64,000 bases of DNA from a virus: positions 1-64,000 of the IMG/VR virus record IMGVR_UViG_3300036781_000275. One strand, given 5' to 3'. The notes below the pieces were generated by a model. The model saw nothing but the letters and a program-made list of their open reading frames with translations. It was not told the DNA's origin and searched no databases. The position numbers and the translations under genes are program-made. Shown here piece after piece: positions 39,092 through 47,543 of the stretch. Positions within the stretch are counted from its first letter, which is position 1. Every line of letters begins with the position of its first letter.

Positions 39092-39799
39092 TCACAAGCC
39101 GCTCTCCGCGGTGTCGAGCGCGTGCTGGTTCGCCTTGCGCCAGAACATGGCCTCATCGCCCCGCATCAGCAACAGATGCGCGATCACGTCGTCAGTCGGC
39201 GTCATCGAGCCGACGAACGTTTTGTCGTAAAACCCGATCGGGTGCAAACAGAGCGCGCAGAGCGGATACGTGTGCTCGCCGCGGTCCTTCAGGGCGAGCG
39301 TCGGCCGGCCTTTTCGGAACACGTAGCTCACCCCGGAGCGCTTGCTCGTCTCGACGAACATGCCGAGCAGCATGAACTGCGTGAACTGTCGGTCCGTGAC
39401 GTGATTCGCGAGCAGCTTGAGCGCGAGCGCCTCGGCTTGCATGTCGAACACCATGGACGCCGCACCCATCGAATTCACCATGAGCGCGATGCGCATCATG
39501 ACCGGATCCCGTGACGACTTCATGGCGCGGCGCTTCCCGGTCGCGGCCGATTCGAGGACCATCACGCACTGCCCGGTCGAGCGCGTCACCCACGAGTTGA
39601 TCACGTGGAACCGTTCCTCCTGATCGTCCTCGGGACGCTCCGGTTTGTCGAACATGTGCTCTAGCCGGTCCTTGTCGGGATAACCGGGAGCAACGGTGAG
39701 CGGAAACTCGGTGGTGGGCATCGGACACCCAGCCCATTCGCCGCGCTCGCGCATCAGGCGCGCCAGTGCGCGGCGTACCTCATCCCACGTGACGCTCAT
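39092..39799 (-). CDS. hypothetical protein
   Basis: 235 residues (MSVTWDEVRRALARLMRERG). Middle: NSWVTRSTGQCVMVLESAAT, then helical MVFDMQAEALALKLLANHVT and CALCLHPIGFYDKTF. A Cys pair suggests metal binding. No family recognised. ATGA overlap with the small gene upstream. Confidence 0.55.
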   Translation of the reverse strand: MSVTWDEVRRALARLMRERGEWAGCPMPTTEFPLTVAPGYPDKDRLEHMFDKPERPEDDQEERFHVINSWVTRSTGQCVMVLESAATGKRRAMKSSRDPVMMRIALMVNSMGAASMVFDMQAEALALKLLANHVTDRQFTQFMLLGMFVETSKRSGVSYVFRKGRPTLALKDRGEHTYPLCALCLHPIGFYDKTFVGSMTPTDDVIAHLLLMRGDEAMFWRKANQHALDTAESGL

Positions 39800-39987
39800 C
39801 GCGGTTCCTTGAACGTGGCCACGGCTTTCCGTGTGGCCTCGTTGAATTCGGTGACCGTGTACTCGGCCGGGATCCACGGCGGAGCGATCGGACAGAGGAT
39901 CGTCACACCCCGGCTCGGCGCGTGCACGTTCATGTCGAGCCGGATCCCATCGTACGAGCCGCCGCGGAATTCCATGTCGAGAATCAC
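39796..39987 (-). CDS. small hypothetical protein
   Basis: 63 residues (MILDMEFRGGSYDGIRLDMN). Beta-rich: GVTILCPIAPPWIPAEYTV. ATGA-coupled. Function unknown. Confidence 0.55.
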   Translation of the reverse strand: MILDMEFRGGSYDGIRLDMNVHAPSRGVTILCPIAPPWIPAEYTVTEFNEATRKAVATFKEPR

Positions 39988-40724
39988 AGGAGCTGCCCGC
40001 CCATGTATTTCTGGATCATCGCATGATGCGTCACCCCGTCGAGCAGCGCCTTGTCATGGGCGCGCGCGTCGGGCCAGCCGCCCAGTTGCTTCAGATCGAA
40101 CTTCGTGCCCGTGTCGCGGCACTCATCGCGCAGCCGGCGCGCCCACGCGAGATCCATGGGGCGCGGATCGTGACCGCTCTCGCCGCCCGTGATGACCAAC
40201 GAGATCGGGTTGCCTCGCTCGTCGGCCCGGAGTGCCGTGTACAGGGACAGCGGCCCCAAGAGCGGCTCCGCCGAAATGAACCGGCCGCCGATGCTGGGAA
40301 TCTGGTTCAGCAAATCCGCGCGATGCGCGAACCGTTGATTCTCCACGCTCACTCCGAGCACCACGTTCGGCCAGCCTTGACCCCACGATTTCGGCGCGCA
40401 CTCTGGCCAGCGCTCGATTCGCTTCGTGAGGATCATGTACGTGTGTGGCGTGTCCGCGATGATCTCCCACGCCTCATCGCGCCACGCGTCGGCCGCGGGA
40501 TGCAGGAAGTCGCTCATCGAGCACGTAAACACGATGAGCGGCTCTTTCCATTTGCGCGGATCCGCAAACGTGGTCTTCGAGCGCGTCACGGTATCGAAGT
40601 CCTGACCGAACCGTTTCATTTCGCGCTCAGCGTAGCAATGAGCGCAGCCAGCGCTCACCTTGTTGCACCCTCTCCACGGATTCCAGCTCGCTTCCGTCCA
40701 ACCGATACCGGTATGCTTACCCAC
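39984..40724 (-). CDS. DUF5131 (phage gp37/gp68-type) protein
   Basis: 246 residues (VGKHTGIGWTEASWNPWRGC) from GTG. The cluster WNPWRGCNKVSAGCAHCYAE gives CX6CX2C, a hallmark of the gp37/gp68 family, related to radical-SAM-like proteins. Later MSDFLHPAADAWRDEAWEII and GGRFISAEPLLGPLSL also fit. The reaction is unknown. Confidence 0.82.
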   Translation of the reverse strand: MGKHTGIGWTEASWNPWRGCNKVSAGCAHCYAEREMKRFGQDFDTVTRSKTTFADPRKWKEPLIVFTCSMSDFLHPAADAWRDEAWEIIADTPHTYMILTKRIERWPECAPKSWGQGWPNVVLGVSVENQRFAHRADLLNQIPSIGGRFISAEPLLGPLSLYTALRADERGNPISLVITGGESGHDPRPMDLAWARRLRDECRDTGTKFDLKQLGGWPDARAHDKALLDGVTHHAMIQKYMGGQLL

Positions 40725-40950
40725 GCGGTGCCTCCAGCGCGACGCTGGCATTGAGTAATGGACACACCTCCGCATGCGCGAGAATCGCGCGCAGCGTCGC
40801 CACACTTACCTCTTCGTTACCGATCTGCACGTACGGTTCTCTCGGCTCTCGTTCGTCCGCTTTCCCCGTGTGGCACGAGAAAAATTCATCATCCGGCGTC
40901 AGATGCTGATGGTCGATCTCGATTAGCGGGCGATTGTGTTCCTTACCCAT
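40717..40950 (-). CDS. small hypothetical protein
   Basis: 77 residues (MGKEHNRPLIEIDHQHLTPD). Acidic and His-rich start, then PYVQIGNEEVSVATLRAILA. No family recognised. Overlaps its neighbours by 8 bases each. Confidence 0.55.
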   Translation of the reverse strand: MGKEHNRPLIEIDHQHLTPDDEFFSCHTGKADEREPREPYVQIGNEEVSVATLRAILAHAEVCPLLNASVALEAPRG

Positions 40951-41128
40951 GGCGATTGCGCTCCCGTTTACGCGCGCGCTTTTCTCGGGCGCGCTCCAGC
41001 GCCGCGCGATCACCGTCGTTGCGCGGCGTTTTTGGTTTGTACTCGGGCGTCGGCTTCGACGGATCCGGCCGGCCGAGCGGCGTGACGCCGGGATGCACGT
41101 ACCGCTTCTGCGGTTGACGTCGCCTCAT
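40943..41128 (-). CDS. small basic protein
   Basis: 61 residues (MRRRQPQKRYVHPGVTPLGR). Pro/Lys/Arg-rich, ending AREKRARKRERNRHG. Likely disordered and nucleic-acid binding. Coupled to the AP2-like gene by an ATGA junction. Confidence 0.5.
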   Translation of the reverse strand: MRRRQPQKRYVHPGVTPLGRPDPSKPTPEYKPKTPRNDGDRAALERAREKRARKRERNRHG

Positions 41129-41541
41129 TGCGCTTCCGCCTTCCGTTTGATTCGGCGCTCCGCGGCTTTCCGCGCACGCACAACCTCTGAGAATGAACCG
41201 TACAGCGAGTTGCGGTGCGCCGGCGGATCATACCAGACGGCACGCCACATGTCGGGCGTTCTCGCCCGGCTGACGCCACGAATGCCGCTCTGCGCCCGTA
41301 CCGGCGTGCGATGGATGCAGTAGCGCCCGCGCTGGCCCTGCCCGTTCAGGCGTGGCCGTTTGCGGAGCCGGGCGGCCAACCGTGTCGCGCGTCGACGCGC
41401 CTCGATCTGTCCGAGTTGCTTCACAGAAAAATATCGTTGATAGGTCTGATGTTGCCGTTGCACGTGCACGCGATAACACCGGAACGGCACGATGTACGTG
41501 ACGCCCGGTGCTATGCGTATGCAGCGCCCATCGCCTTTCAC
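41125..41541 (-). CDS. AP2-like DNA-binding protein
   Basis: 138 residues starting VKGDGRCIRIAPGV (GTG, GTGA overlap). The C-terminal half (SGIRGVSRARTPDMWRAVWY, then SLYGSFSEVVRARKAAERRI) resembles an AP2 domain: three strands and a helix. The N-terminal half has VTYIVPFRCYRVHVQRQHQ and may be a second, diverged copy. AP2 proteins in phages are often linked to HNH nucleases; here it stands alone. Possible DNA-binding regulator. Confidence 0.62.
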   Translation of the reverse strand: MKGDGRCIRIAPGVTYIVPFRCYRVHVQRQHQTYQRYFSVKQLGQIEARRRATRLAARLRKRPRLNGQGQRGRYCIHRTPVRAQSGIRGVSRARTPDMWRAVWYDPPAHRNSLYGSFSEVVRARKAAERRIKRKAEAQ

Positions 41542-41711
41542 GTCGACGGAGACTCCGGCGCAGTCACCTTGGACCGCCTGCGCCTCGGCGTGGATGGCGT
41601 GAGTAAGCGCGCCATCTTGAGCAACGACGGCGGTTCCTCGACCGACGCGCGGAACACGATCTGCTCGCCGCTCTCGTCGATCGCGGTGACGGTGACTTCG
41701 AAGCGCTTCAT
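41538..41711 (-). CDS. small hypothetical protein (57 aa)
   Basis: 57 residues (MKRFEVTVTAIDESGEQIVF). A beta hairpin then a basic C-terminus (PSTPRRRRSKVTAPESPST). Start chosen at ATG 41711 because it overlaps the upstream stop (CGATGA). Function unknown. Confidence 0.5.
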   Translation of the reverse strand: MKRFEVTVTAIDESGEQIVFRASVEEPPSLLKMARLLTPSTPRRRRSKVTAPESPST

Positions 41712-42187
41712 CGCGTGCGCTTCCGCCATGCCGTCTTCACTGCGTTGCGCTTCGCGCGTGCGGCGCGGCCGGCGACGGTCGTCGGGCGCAGCAGTTTTCT
41801 GTTGCTCACGCGGCTCAGCCGGCGCTTCTCGACCGACGCCAGTTTCTTCGCGACCGCTATCGCCGCGAGTTCGGCGGCCTTTTCCTGCTCTGCCCTGAGT
41901 TCATCCGTGGCCTTGACGAAATCGCGCCGGAATGAATCGGCGGTGTCGCGCATCGTCTCCATGTCGGGCTGGCGCAGCACGGTCAGCTTCCGATCCTTGA
42001 ATTCGTCCAACGCGCGGAACAATACGTTCCGATTCATCGGAGAGAGGAACAACGCTGCGTTCGCCGGCGCGGTGCGGATGGTTTCCATCAGCGACTGCGC
42101 AATGCTCGTGTCGGCCGCCGCGGCGTCGCGCCCGGTCAGTCCTTCCTGTTTCGTGCCGTCAACACTGACGGTTTCCTTGAGTGCCAT
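41708..42187 (-). CDS. hypothetical basic helical protein, first under promoter-operator f
   Basis: 159 residues (MALKETVSVDGTKQEGLTGR). A helical middle (LMETIRTAPANAALFLSPMN; KLTVLRQPDMETMRDTADSF) and a basic C-terminus (SRVSNRKLLRPTTVAGRAAR). Located behind promoter-operator f. No family recognised. Confidence 0.6.
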   Translation of the reverse strand: MALKETVSVDGTKQEGLTGRDAAAADTSIAQSLMETIRTAPANAALFLSPMNRNVLFRALDEFKDRKLTVLRQPDMETMRDTADSFRRDFVKATDELRAEQEKAAELAAIAVAKKLASVEKRRLSRVSNRKLLRPTTVAGRAARAKRNAVKTAWRKRTR

Positions 42188-42234
42188 AGCGAATGTGTGT
42201 GCGAAGAGTGGAACAGCGCGGTTCGTGAGCCCAT

Positions 42235-42263
42235 ACCCTAACACCTGTTAGGATTCTGCGCAA
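42235..42263 (-). promoter_or_regulatory. regulon promoter-operator f
   Basis: TTGCGC, 17-bp spacer, TAGGGT. Palindrome CTAACACCTGTTAG at 42238-42251. Drives 42187 leftward; lies in the gap after the 42276 gene. Confidence 0.75.
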
Positions 42264-42275
42264 GTACCGGCCTCG

Positions 42276-42539
42276 TTATGCGCCCGCGCTCAGCTTTTTG
42301 CTGCGATATTCGACCAGCGCCTGCGCGACGCACCGGTGCAGCGTCACGAGCGGATCCTCGCCGTGCTGGTATGCTCGCGACAGTGCGTCCTGTGTCACTT
42401 CGACGTTCGCGCCGCTCGGCGCATGCGTGACCCGATAGGCCGCATGCAAATAGTCGTACGCGATCGTCAACGGCTGATCTTTCCAGAGCGGATGCGCGCG
42501 GATGTGCTCCAAGCTCGGCGCGAGATGCCCGTACGCCAC
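42276..42539 (-). CDS. hypothetical protein
   Basis: 87 residues (VAYGHLAPSLEHIRAHPLWK) from GTG 2 bases after the upstream stop. Helical with LTIAYDYLHAAYRVTHAPSG. No family recognised. Ends before promoter-operator f. Confidence 0.5.
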   Translation of the reverse strand: MAYGHLAPSLEHIRAHPLWKDQPLTIAYDYLHAAYRVTHAPSGANVEVTQDALSRAYQHGEDPLVTLHRCVAQALVEYRSKKLSAGA

Positions 42540-42540
42540 G

Positions 42541-42915
42541 CTAACTCTCCCTGATCGGCAGCACCAGTACGCAGTCGCCGGGGTGCCCGCTCCACACAAA
42601 CGGCAACCCCGCCTTGCGCAGCGCCGCGCACACCGCGTGCCCGATCTGCTCGTTCGCGTAGTAGTCGCCGCTGCACATAGCAAACTGAATCGGCAGCGGC
42701 GTCTTGAGCGCGCCGCGCGGCGTCACGGCCTCACGCGTGACTTCCCGTGTCACGTAGATCGTGGTCTGCCCAACCGCGCACCCATTCGAGAAGCGCGCCG
42801 ATGCGTGCTCGTTGCAGCAGATCGTGTCGACCTCCACGATGGGCCGATGCGTCGCGCGCGGAAACGCGTCCTTCATCGGGGCCAGCGCGCGCTTCACGTC
42901 GTCCAGCGTGATCAC
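42541..42915 (-). CDS. hypothetical protein
   Basis: 124 residues (MITLDDVKRALAPMKDAFPR). Has CCNEHASARFSNGCAVGQTT and CSGDYYANEQIGHAVCAALR. Cys content suggests a metal site or disulfide. No family recognised. Confidence 0.5.
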   Translation of the reverse strand: MITLDDVKRALAPMKDAFPRATHRPIVEVDTICCNEHASARFSNGCAVGQTTIYVTREVTREAVTPRGALKTPLPIQFAMCSGDYYANEQIGHAVCAALRKAGLPFVWSGHPGDCVLVLPIRES

Positions 42916-42922
42916 TGGATCC

Positions 42923-43198
42923 TCATGGCAAGCCGTCGCGCCGGATCATGGTGCGAATCTGCGTGGGCGTTCGGCCGGCGACCAGCTCGAACAGGCGCGG
43001 CGCGCGCACCCCGTGCTGGCGCGCGACACGCTCGACCCGCGTGCGGAATGTCGCGCGCATCGTGGCGATCTCGCGCAACGCGGCCCGTTCAGCCACCGTC
43101 AGATGCAACCGCTTGCTCGCCGGAATCGGCCGCGGGCGGGCGCGGGACGTCGTGGCCTTCGGCCGTGCCTTCCGGCGTGCTGTGCGCTTCCTCACCAC
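42923..43198 (-). CDS. basic HTH-like DNA-binding protein
   Basis: 91 residues (GTG start; MVRKRTARRKARPKATTSRA). An Arg/Lys-rich N-terminal tail, then a helical domain (RLHLTVAERAALREIATMRA; RAPRLFELVAGRTPTQIRTM) that may bind DNA. Its N-terminal 110 bases overlap the 3' end of the 443-residue gene in another frame, so one of the two ends may be wrong. Confidence 0.45.
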   Translation of the reverse strand: MVRKRTARRKARPKATTSRARPRPIPASKRLHLTVAERAALREIATMRATFRTRVERVARQHGVRAPRLFELVAGRTPTQIRTMIRRDGLP

Positions 43199-44420
43199 TG
43201 TGAGACTCCGGGTTTTGGGATGCCGCTAACCTACCTACGACGGCCGCCGCTGCGCTACGCCGCCGGGCATGGTGCGCGCCGATCGCCTCCACGGCCGCAC
43301 GGTCGCGTGCCTCTCGGCGGACGTCGTACGTCTTGTTCACGCTCCCGCGCTCAGCGTTGCCTCTGACTTGTTGGTGCCAGAAGTAGGTGCCGACCGCACG
43401 ACCGAACAACGGACGCTCCTCCGTGAACGTCTTGAAATGCCCGCGCGCGATATGCAGCGCGGCCTCGATGCGCTGCGCACCCGTCTTCCCGCGCGATTCG
43501 CGCAGAATCTGCTTGAGCGGCTCCACGACGACCGTGCTCCACCGGACCAGTGGCTTGCGCCGATTGATCTCGCGGATCCGGTTGAGCTTGGCGAAGCTCT
43601 CCGGTGTGTGCATCGGCTCGACCGTGACGTTCTTGCAATTCATGAACCCGAGCGTCATCAGCGCCGGCGTGACGAGCCCGCGGAGATAATGCAGCGCAAA
43701 CTCGCGCGTTTCGGCGTTCGCGGCCAGCACGATCAAGTGATCGTCAAACGTGCCGTCTGTTGGATCCGGCAGGATGAGCTTGCCCAGCTCATCGAGATAG
43801 ACAAACACGGTTCCCATCGGGCCGACCACGATTTCGCCGGCCTCGTGGTGCCTGTACCCGACAAACCCGCTGATCGCGAGCATCCAGCGCGCCACGCGGG
43901 CATGGCGTCGCAGCGCGCGCGCCATGTTGATCGTGCGGGGCGGCGCGTTGATGTCACCCATGATGCCCGCGGTGAGCTGATCCGTCAGCACTTCGATGGT
44001 GATGCGGTCGCTCTGGGTCTCCACGAGTGCGGCCGTCGCATAGAGTCCCTTGCCACGTTCGACGTTGCCCGCGCCATTCGTCGTGTATTCCGGTACGCGC
44101 CCCTCGACCCACATCACTTCGAACGGCGGCGCAATCGGCGGCAGATCGGTCCACGCGTGATCGTCCATCGAGGTTCCGTACAGATGCGACCACACGTCAT
44201 CTGCGATGATCGGGGTCGCCTGATTCAGCGACTTGACGAGCGCGCGCGCCGTGTCGTCGCCGACGACCTCGTGATACGGCACGTACCCGCGCTGGATCTC
44301 TGGCGGGCCGGGCAGTTTCGCCGCGGCGCTGTCGCGGGCGGCCGGCCGCGGTACTGCGACTCGGCCGAGGATGCAGGGCGGTCCTTCCTGCAACGCCGCG
44401 AGAATCCGCTCGTGCCGCAC
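43089..44420 (-). CDS. large hypothetical phage protein
   Basis: 443 residues (VRHERILAALQEGPPCILGR) from GTG 44420, just after the upstream stop. Contains MWVEGRVPEYTTNGAGNVER, LDELGKLILPDP and RGNAERGSVNKTYDVRREA. The C-terminus is Ala/Arg/Glu-rich. No catalytic motif recognised. Proteins like this occur as unannotated phage genes near HTH genes. Overlap with the DNA-binding gene is 110 bases. Confidence 0.6.
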   Translation of the reverse strand: MRHERILAALQEGPPCILGRVAVPRPAARDSAAAKLPGPPEIQRGYVPYHEVVGDDTARALVKSLNQATPIIADDVWSHLYGTSMDDHAWTDLPPIAPPFEVMWVEGRVPEYTTNGAGNVERGKGLYATAALVETQSDRITIEVLTDQLTAGIMGDINAPPRTINMARALRRHARVARWMLAISGFVGYRHHEAGEIVVGPMGTVFVYLDELGKLILPDPTDGTFDDHLIVLAANAETREFALHYLRGLVTPALMTLGFMNCKNVTVEPMHTPESFAKLNRIREINRRKPLVRWSTVVVEPLKQILRESRGKTGAQRIEAALHIARGHFKTFTEERPLFGRAVGTYFWHQQVRGNAERGSVNKTYDVRREARDRAAVEAIGAHHARRRSAAAAVVGRLAASQNPESHSGEEAHSTPEGTAEGHDVPRPPAADSGEQAVASDGG

Positions 44421-44424
44421 GCGG

Positions 44425-44985
44425 CTACCGTCGCGAAGAGAAGACGGTGACCGGGGAGATCGGCCGCACAAGGTTCGTGATGTTGCGGCCGTCTTCGGTG
44501 CCCACGACGATCGCGCGCAGTTTGAGCGTGGTCGTGCGCGGTTCCGTCGAGGTGTAATACGCGGTCACCACTGGGCCGGATTGGCCCAGCCGGTCAGCAG
44601 AGAATGCGGCGACGGCGAGCGTTGAGTCGTCGAGTTGATTCGCAAAGGCAGTCCAGCCGGCCACGTTCACGGTGACCGAATCGAAATGCAGCGGATGACC
44701 GCTCGGGATCGATGCCGAAATCAGGCGCACATCCAGCGATGCGACGGTCTCGGTGTCCGCTTGCGAGAGGTCGACCACGACCGGGAACGCGTGAGACACG
44801 CCGACTTTCACAGTGGTCGGCGATGGCACGCCGATCGAAAGGCCAATCGAAGGGCCGGTGACATGCGCGCGATCCACGACGACACTGGCAGCGGCTGGCG
44901 GTGCGATGGGATCGCCGGCACACGCGGCGAGCGCGATCACGGCGAGGACACGGCGGATACTGCTACTGCGGCTGACGGAATTCAT
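44425..44985 (-). CDS. exported lipoprotein
   Basis: 186 residues. Signal with Arg-rich start (MNSVSRSSSIRRVLAVIALA) and lipobox LAAC, Cys at residue 22, then GDPIAPP. The mature part is beta-rich with VKVGVSHAFPVVVDLSQADT, an Ig-like or cohesin-like pattern. Likely anchored to the outer or inner membrane of a Gram-negative host. Such phage lipoproteins often block superinfection, but that is inference. Coupled (ATGA) to the AraC-like gene. Confidence 0.72.
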   Translation of the reverse strand: MNSVSRSSSIRRVLAVIALAACAGDPIAPPAAASVVVDRAHVTGPSIGLSIGVPSPTTVKVGVSHAFPVVVDLSQADTETVASLDVRLISASIPSGHPLHFDSVTVNVAGWTAFANQLDDSTLAVAAFSADRLGQSGPVVTAYYTSTEPRTTTLKLRAIVVGTEDGRNITNLVRPISPVTVFSSRR

Positions 44986-45566
44986 GCGGTACGCTCCTTG
45001 GGTTGGTTGTGCCGGGTTTTCCGGTGTGCAGCGTGCGGGAGGTTGTCGACCCGTAGCTGCGTCAGGGCCGTAACATAGGGGGCGAAGAGGGTGACGCGCA
45101 TCTGCTCGATGAGCGCGGCCGATGTTTGCGTGCGACGGAACTCGGTGGCGGTCATGCCGCACTCAATGCGCACGAACCGCTGGAAATTCTGCGGCGCAGC
45201 CCACCCCTCGTCCAGCGCGATCAACGAGATCGACCGGCGCGGGTTCGCTTCGAGCGCGCCCGCCATGCACGCCAATTTGATCGCGCTGAGATAGCGCTTT
45301 GGCGATGGCAACCCGAGCCGATCAAACCGGCTCACCATGCTTTGCGGGTGGCTCATGCAGAAGTCGGCGACCATGCCGCGCACCGTCGACCACCGCGTGC
45401 GCCGCGCGGCCATGCCGGCGAAAAGCTGATGCGTGCTCCAGTGCAACGCCACTGTGTCCGCGATCGCGATCATAATGCGATGCTCCATCGGCACACCGGC
45501 GTCAATCGGTTTCGTCTGGCGCGACGGCAGTCGCTGCCCGCACGCCAGACACGTTTCAGAATTCAT
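44982..45566 (-). CDS. AraC-type transcription regulator
   Basis: 194 residues. N-terminal CLACGQRLPS pair, then helical core. About residues 90-150 (PSPKRYLSAIKLACMAGALE; RSISLIALDEGWAAPQNFQR; FVRIECGMTATEFRR) match the two-helix AraC/XylS DNA-binding domain, including the final G.(T/S)..(E/Y)(F/Y)R. It overlaps the lipoprotein gene and so may control it or early promoters. A complete HTH pair is present. Confidence 0.75.
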   Translation of the reverse strand: MNSETCLACGQRLPSRQTKPIDAGVPMEHRIMIAIADTVALHWSTHQLFAGMAARRTRWSTVRGMVADFCMSHPQSMVSRFDRLGLPSPKRYLSAIKLACMAGALEANPRRSISLIALDEGWAAPQNFQRFVRIECGMTATEFRRTQTSAALIEQMRVTLFAPYVTALTQLRVDNLPHAAHRKTRHNQPKERTA

Positions 45567-45571
45567 CGCGC

Positions 45572-46258
45572 TTATCTCGTTTGCTTGAGTAGTTCGCCCG
45601 CGTCGAACTCGATCGAGGCGAGGATTTTGCCGACGTAAGCATCGGTCGCGCCGCTCGTGGCGTTCCGCGCACGCTGCACTTCGCGCTGGATCCGCCGCGC
45701 GATCTTCGCGAGCGCGTTTTTTTCAGCGTTCGTCATGCCGCGCATTGCGGGCGCTTCCGGCTCGGCTGGCGTTTCCACTGCCACCGGCTCCGGCTCGATG
45801 GCCGGCTCTGGCGCTGTGACCGTCTCGGCCGCCTCCGCCATCGCGCCGACGTCGGCCGCGCTCATGTCGGGTTCATTCGTAAATACCAGCGGGCGCGCAT
45901 CAACCAGCGCCCGCTCCTCACGGGTCAGCTTGAATAGCGAAGGTGGCGCGACGATTGGCCGATCATCAGGCGTCAGCGCGAACTCCGCACCCGGTGTGGG
46001 CATCGGTCCGCGATGCGATCGACGCCAGCTTCCGACGCTCTTGGCGACTTTGAGGCACGATGTGAGCGGCAACACTTCACCGTAGCTCGCCTCGTTGTCG
46101 GCGAATTTCTTCCGTATGCTCGCCTGTAGCTTGCGCTGTTCGATCTCGTCGGGGAACGACAGCGGATATTCCGCGCCGGCGCTCTTGGCGTGCGGCCGGC
46201 ATGGCGCGAGATATGCGCCAGTGTAGGCCATGATACCGTCGATCTTGCTGTCGATCAT
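45572..46258 (-). CDS. hypothetical protein, first gene under promoter-operator g
   Basis: 228 residues (MIDSKIDGIMAYTGAYLAPC). Has CLKVAKSVGSWRRSHRGPM, a Pro/Glu/Ala/Val-rich linker (PEPAIEPEPVAVETPAEPE) and a basic C-terminal helix (NALAKIARRIQREVQRARNA). No family recognised. Directly behind promoter-operator g and its leader. Confidence 0.55.
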   Translation of the reverse strand: MIDSKIDGIMAYTGAYLAPCRPHAKSAGAEYPLSFPDEIEQRKLQASIRKKFADNEASYGEVLPLTSCLKVAKSVGSWRRSHRGPMPTPGAEFALTPDDRPIVAPPSLFKLTREERALVDARPLVFTNEPDMSAADVGAMAEAAETVTAPEPAIEPEPVAVETPAEPEAPAMRGMTNAEKNALAKIARRIQREVQRARNATSGATDAYVGKILASIEFDAGELLKQTR

Positions 46259-46298
46259 CGTTGACTCCGCGTTGGAAGTGGGAAGTGTCTACACCCCT

Positions 46299-46326
46299 AG
46301 CCTAACATGTGTTAGGTAGGGCGCAA
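46299..46326 (-). promoter_or_regulatory. regulon promoter-operator g
   Basis: TTGCGC, 16-bp spacer, TAGGCT. Palindrome CTAACATGTGTTAG at 46302-46315. Faces 46258. The conserved CTTCCAACGCGGAGTCAACG leader follows before the ATG. Confidence 0.75.
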
Positions 46327-46337
46327 GCCCCCCCGGT

Positions 46338-47501
46338 TTAGCCGTCGATCCCCACTACCTCGCCGAAGGGGGCCGCCTCGATGGTTCCGGTGACTGCCCA
46401 GAGCACTGGGAGCGCCGGCGGCTCACTGGGGAAGCTCCCGGCAAGGTCCGTCAGATACACCGCGCAGACTGGCGGCTCGTCCATCGTGTCGACCGCCTCC
46501 AGTGCCGGCGCGAAGTCGGTGCCGCCGCCGCCCATGGGGCGCAGCTCGACCGGCTCGCCCTGCTCGAAGGTCTCCGCCGCGTTCACCGCCGCGTCCGCGT
46601 ACACCACGTGAATGCGCGCGGGCTGTAACTCGTCGGCAATCGCGTTGATTTCGGCCGCGAACTTCGCGAGCGTCACGTCGTCAATCGAGCCCGACGTATC
46701 CACGATCACCGCGATCGCGCCGAGCTGTTCCGAGCGCAGCGACGGCAGATACAGCCGGCGCGCCAGATAGCGAGTGTTCGGGCGCGTCCACGCGTAGTCC
46801 GCCTGTGCGGCTTGCTGCACGAATCGGCGGAGCGCTGATCGCCAGTCGACTCGCGGCTTCACGGCTTGCTTTACGAATCGGCCGAGCCCCGCCGGCAGTG
46901 CACCGCGCGCCCGTGCTGCCGCCGCGGCTTGCTGCACCGCTTCGCGCCACTCCGGTTCTGTGTTGCTGTCTTCGGTGGCATCGGCTGGCGCGTCGCGCAC
47001 TTCACCCGGCTGTTCCTGCTCGGTGCCGTGCGGCTCGCTCTGCTCTGCGTCCGGTTGCGGCGCGCCGTTCTCGTCTGGCGTTCCCTTGCCGTCCTGCCCG
47101 TCTGAGCGCGGCAACCGATCGTAAATCCACTCCGACGCTTTGCCCGTGAACTGCGCCTCGCAGAGCACGCCTTTCGGCAGCTTGAACCCCGACTCGCGGA
47201 GCATCGTGTTGATCGCGTGGTCGCACGCAATGTTCCATTTTTTCTGTTCGCGCCCGTCTCTGCGCCACGGGTGTCCGCATGCGCAGTGCATCACTTCGTG
47301 CGCGATGATGCCGACGATCACGTTGTGTGATTGCGCATCGATAAACTCGGCGTTGTAGCCGAGTGTGCGGCCGTCGACCCACGCCGTTTTGCAGCTCGGA
47401 TCCTCCACGAGCTTCAGGCGAAGCGCCAGCGCGCCGAAAAACGGTTGATCGATCACGAGCGCCGCGCGCGCCACCATCATTTTCTTTTCCGTCTGGTTCA
47501 T
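46338..47501 (-). CDS. VWA-like metallopeptidase (DUF2201-type)
   Basis: 387 residues (MNQTEKKMMVARAALVIDQP). Residues about 65-76 have HEVMHCACGH, a zinc-peptidase HExxH(x5)H-type motif. After a Gln/Glu/Asp-rich acidic linker the C-terminal half is a VWA domain with MIDAS DTSGSIDD, plus MGGGGTDFAPALE and YLTDLAGSFPSEPP. This pairing is the DUF2201 architecture, often beside MoxR-type AAA+ ATPases. Those genes are found here immediately to the right. The ATG 47501 follows the conserved leader. Confidence 0.82.
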   Translation of the reverse strand: MNQTEKKMMVARAALVIDQPFFGALALRLKLVEDPSCKTAWVDGRTLGYNAEFIDAQSHNVIVGIIAHEVMHCACGHPWRRDGREQKKWNIACDHAINTMLRESGFKLPKGVLCEAQFTGKASEWIYDRLPRSDGQDGKGTPDENGAPQPDAEQSEPHGTEQEQPGEVRDAPADATEDSNTEPEWREAVQQAAAAARARGALPAGLGRFVKQAVKPRVDWRSALRRFVQQAAQADYAWTRPNTRYLARRLYLPSLRSEQLGAIAVIVDTSGSIDDVTLAKFAAEINAIADELQPARIHVVYADAAVNAAETFEQGEPVELRPMGGGGTDFAPALEAVDTMDEPPVCAVYLTDLAGSFPSEPPALPVLWAVTGTIEAAPFGEVVGIDG

Positions 47502-47543
47502 TCGCGTTGACTCCACGTTGTGAGTGTCTCGCCTGCCTGATCC

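Noticed and set aside
43269-44450. A 393-codon open frame on the plus strand
   Set aside because: Opposite the 443-residue minus-strand gene; no start signal, coupling or recognisable domain.
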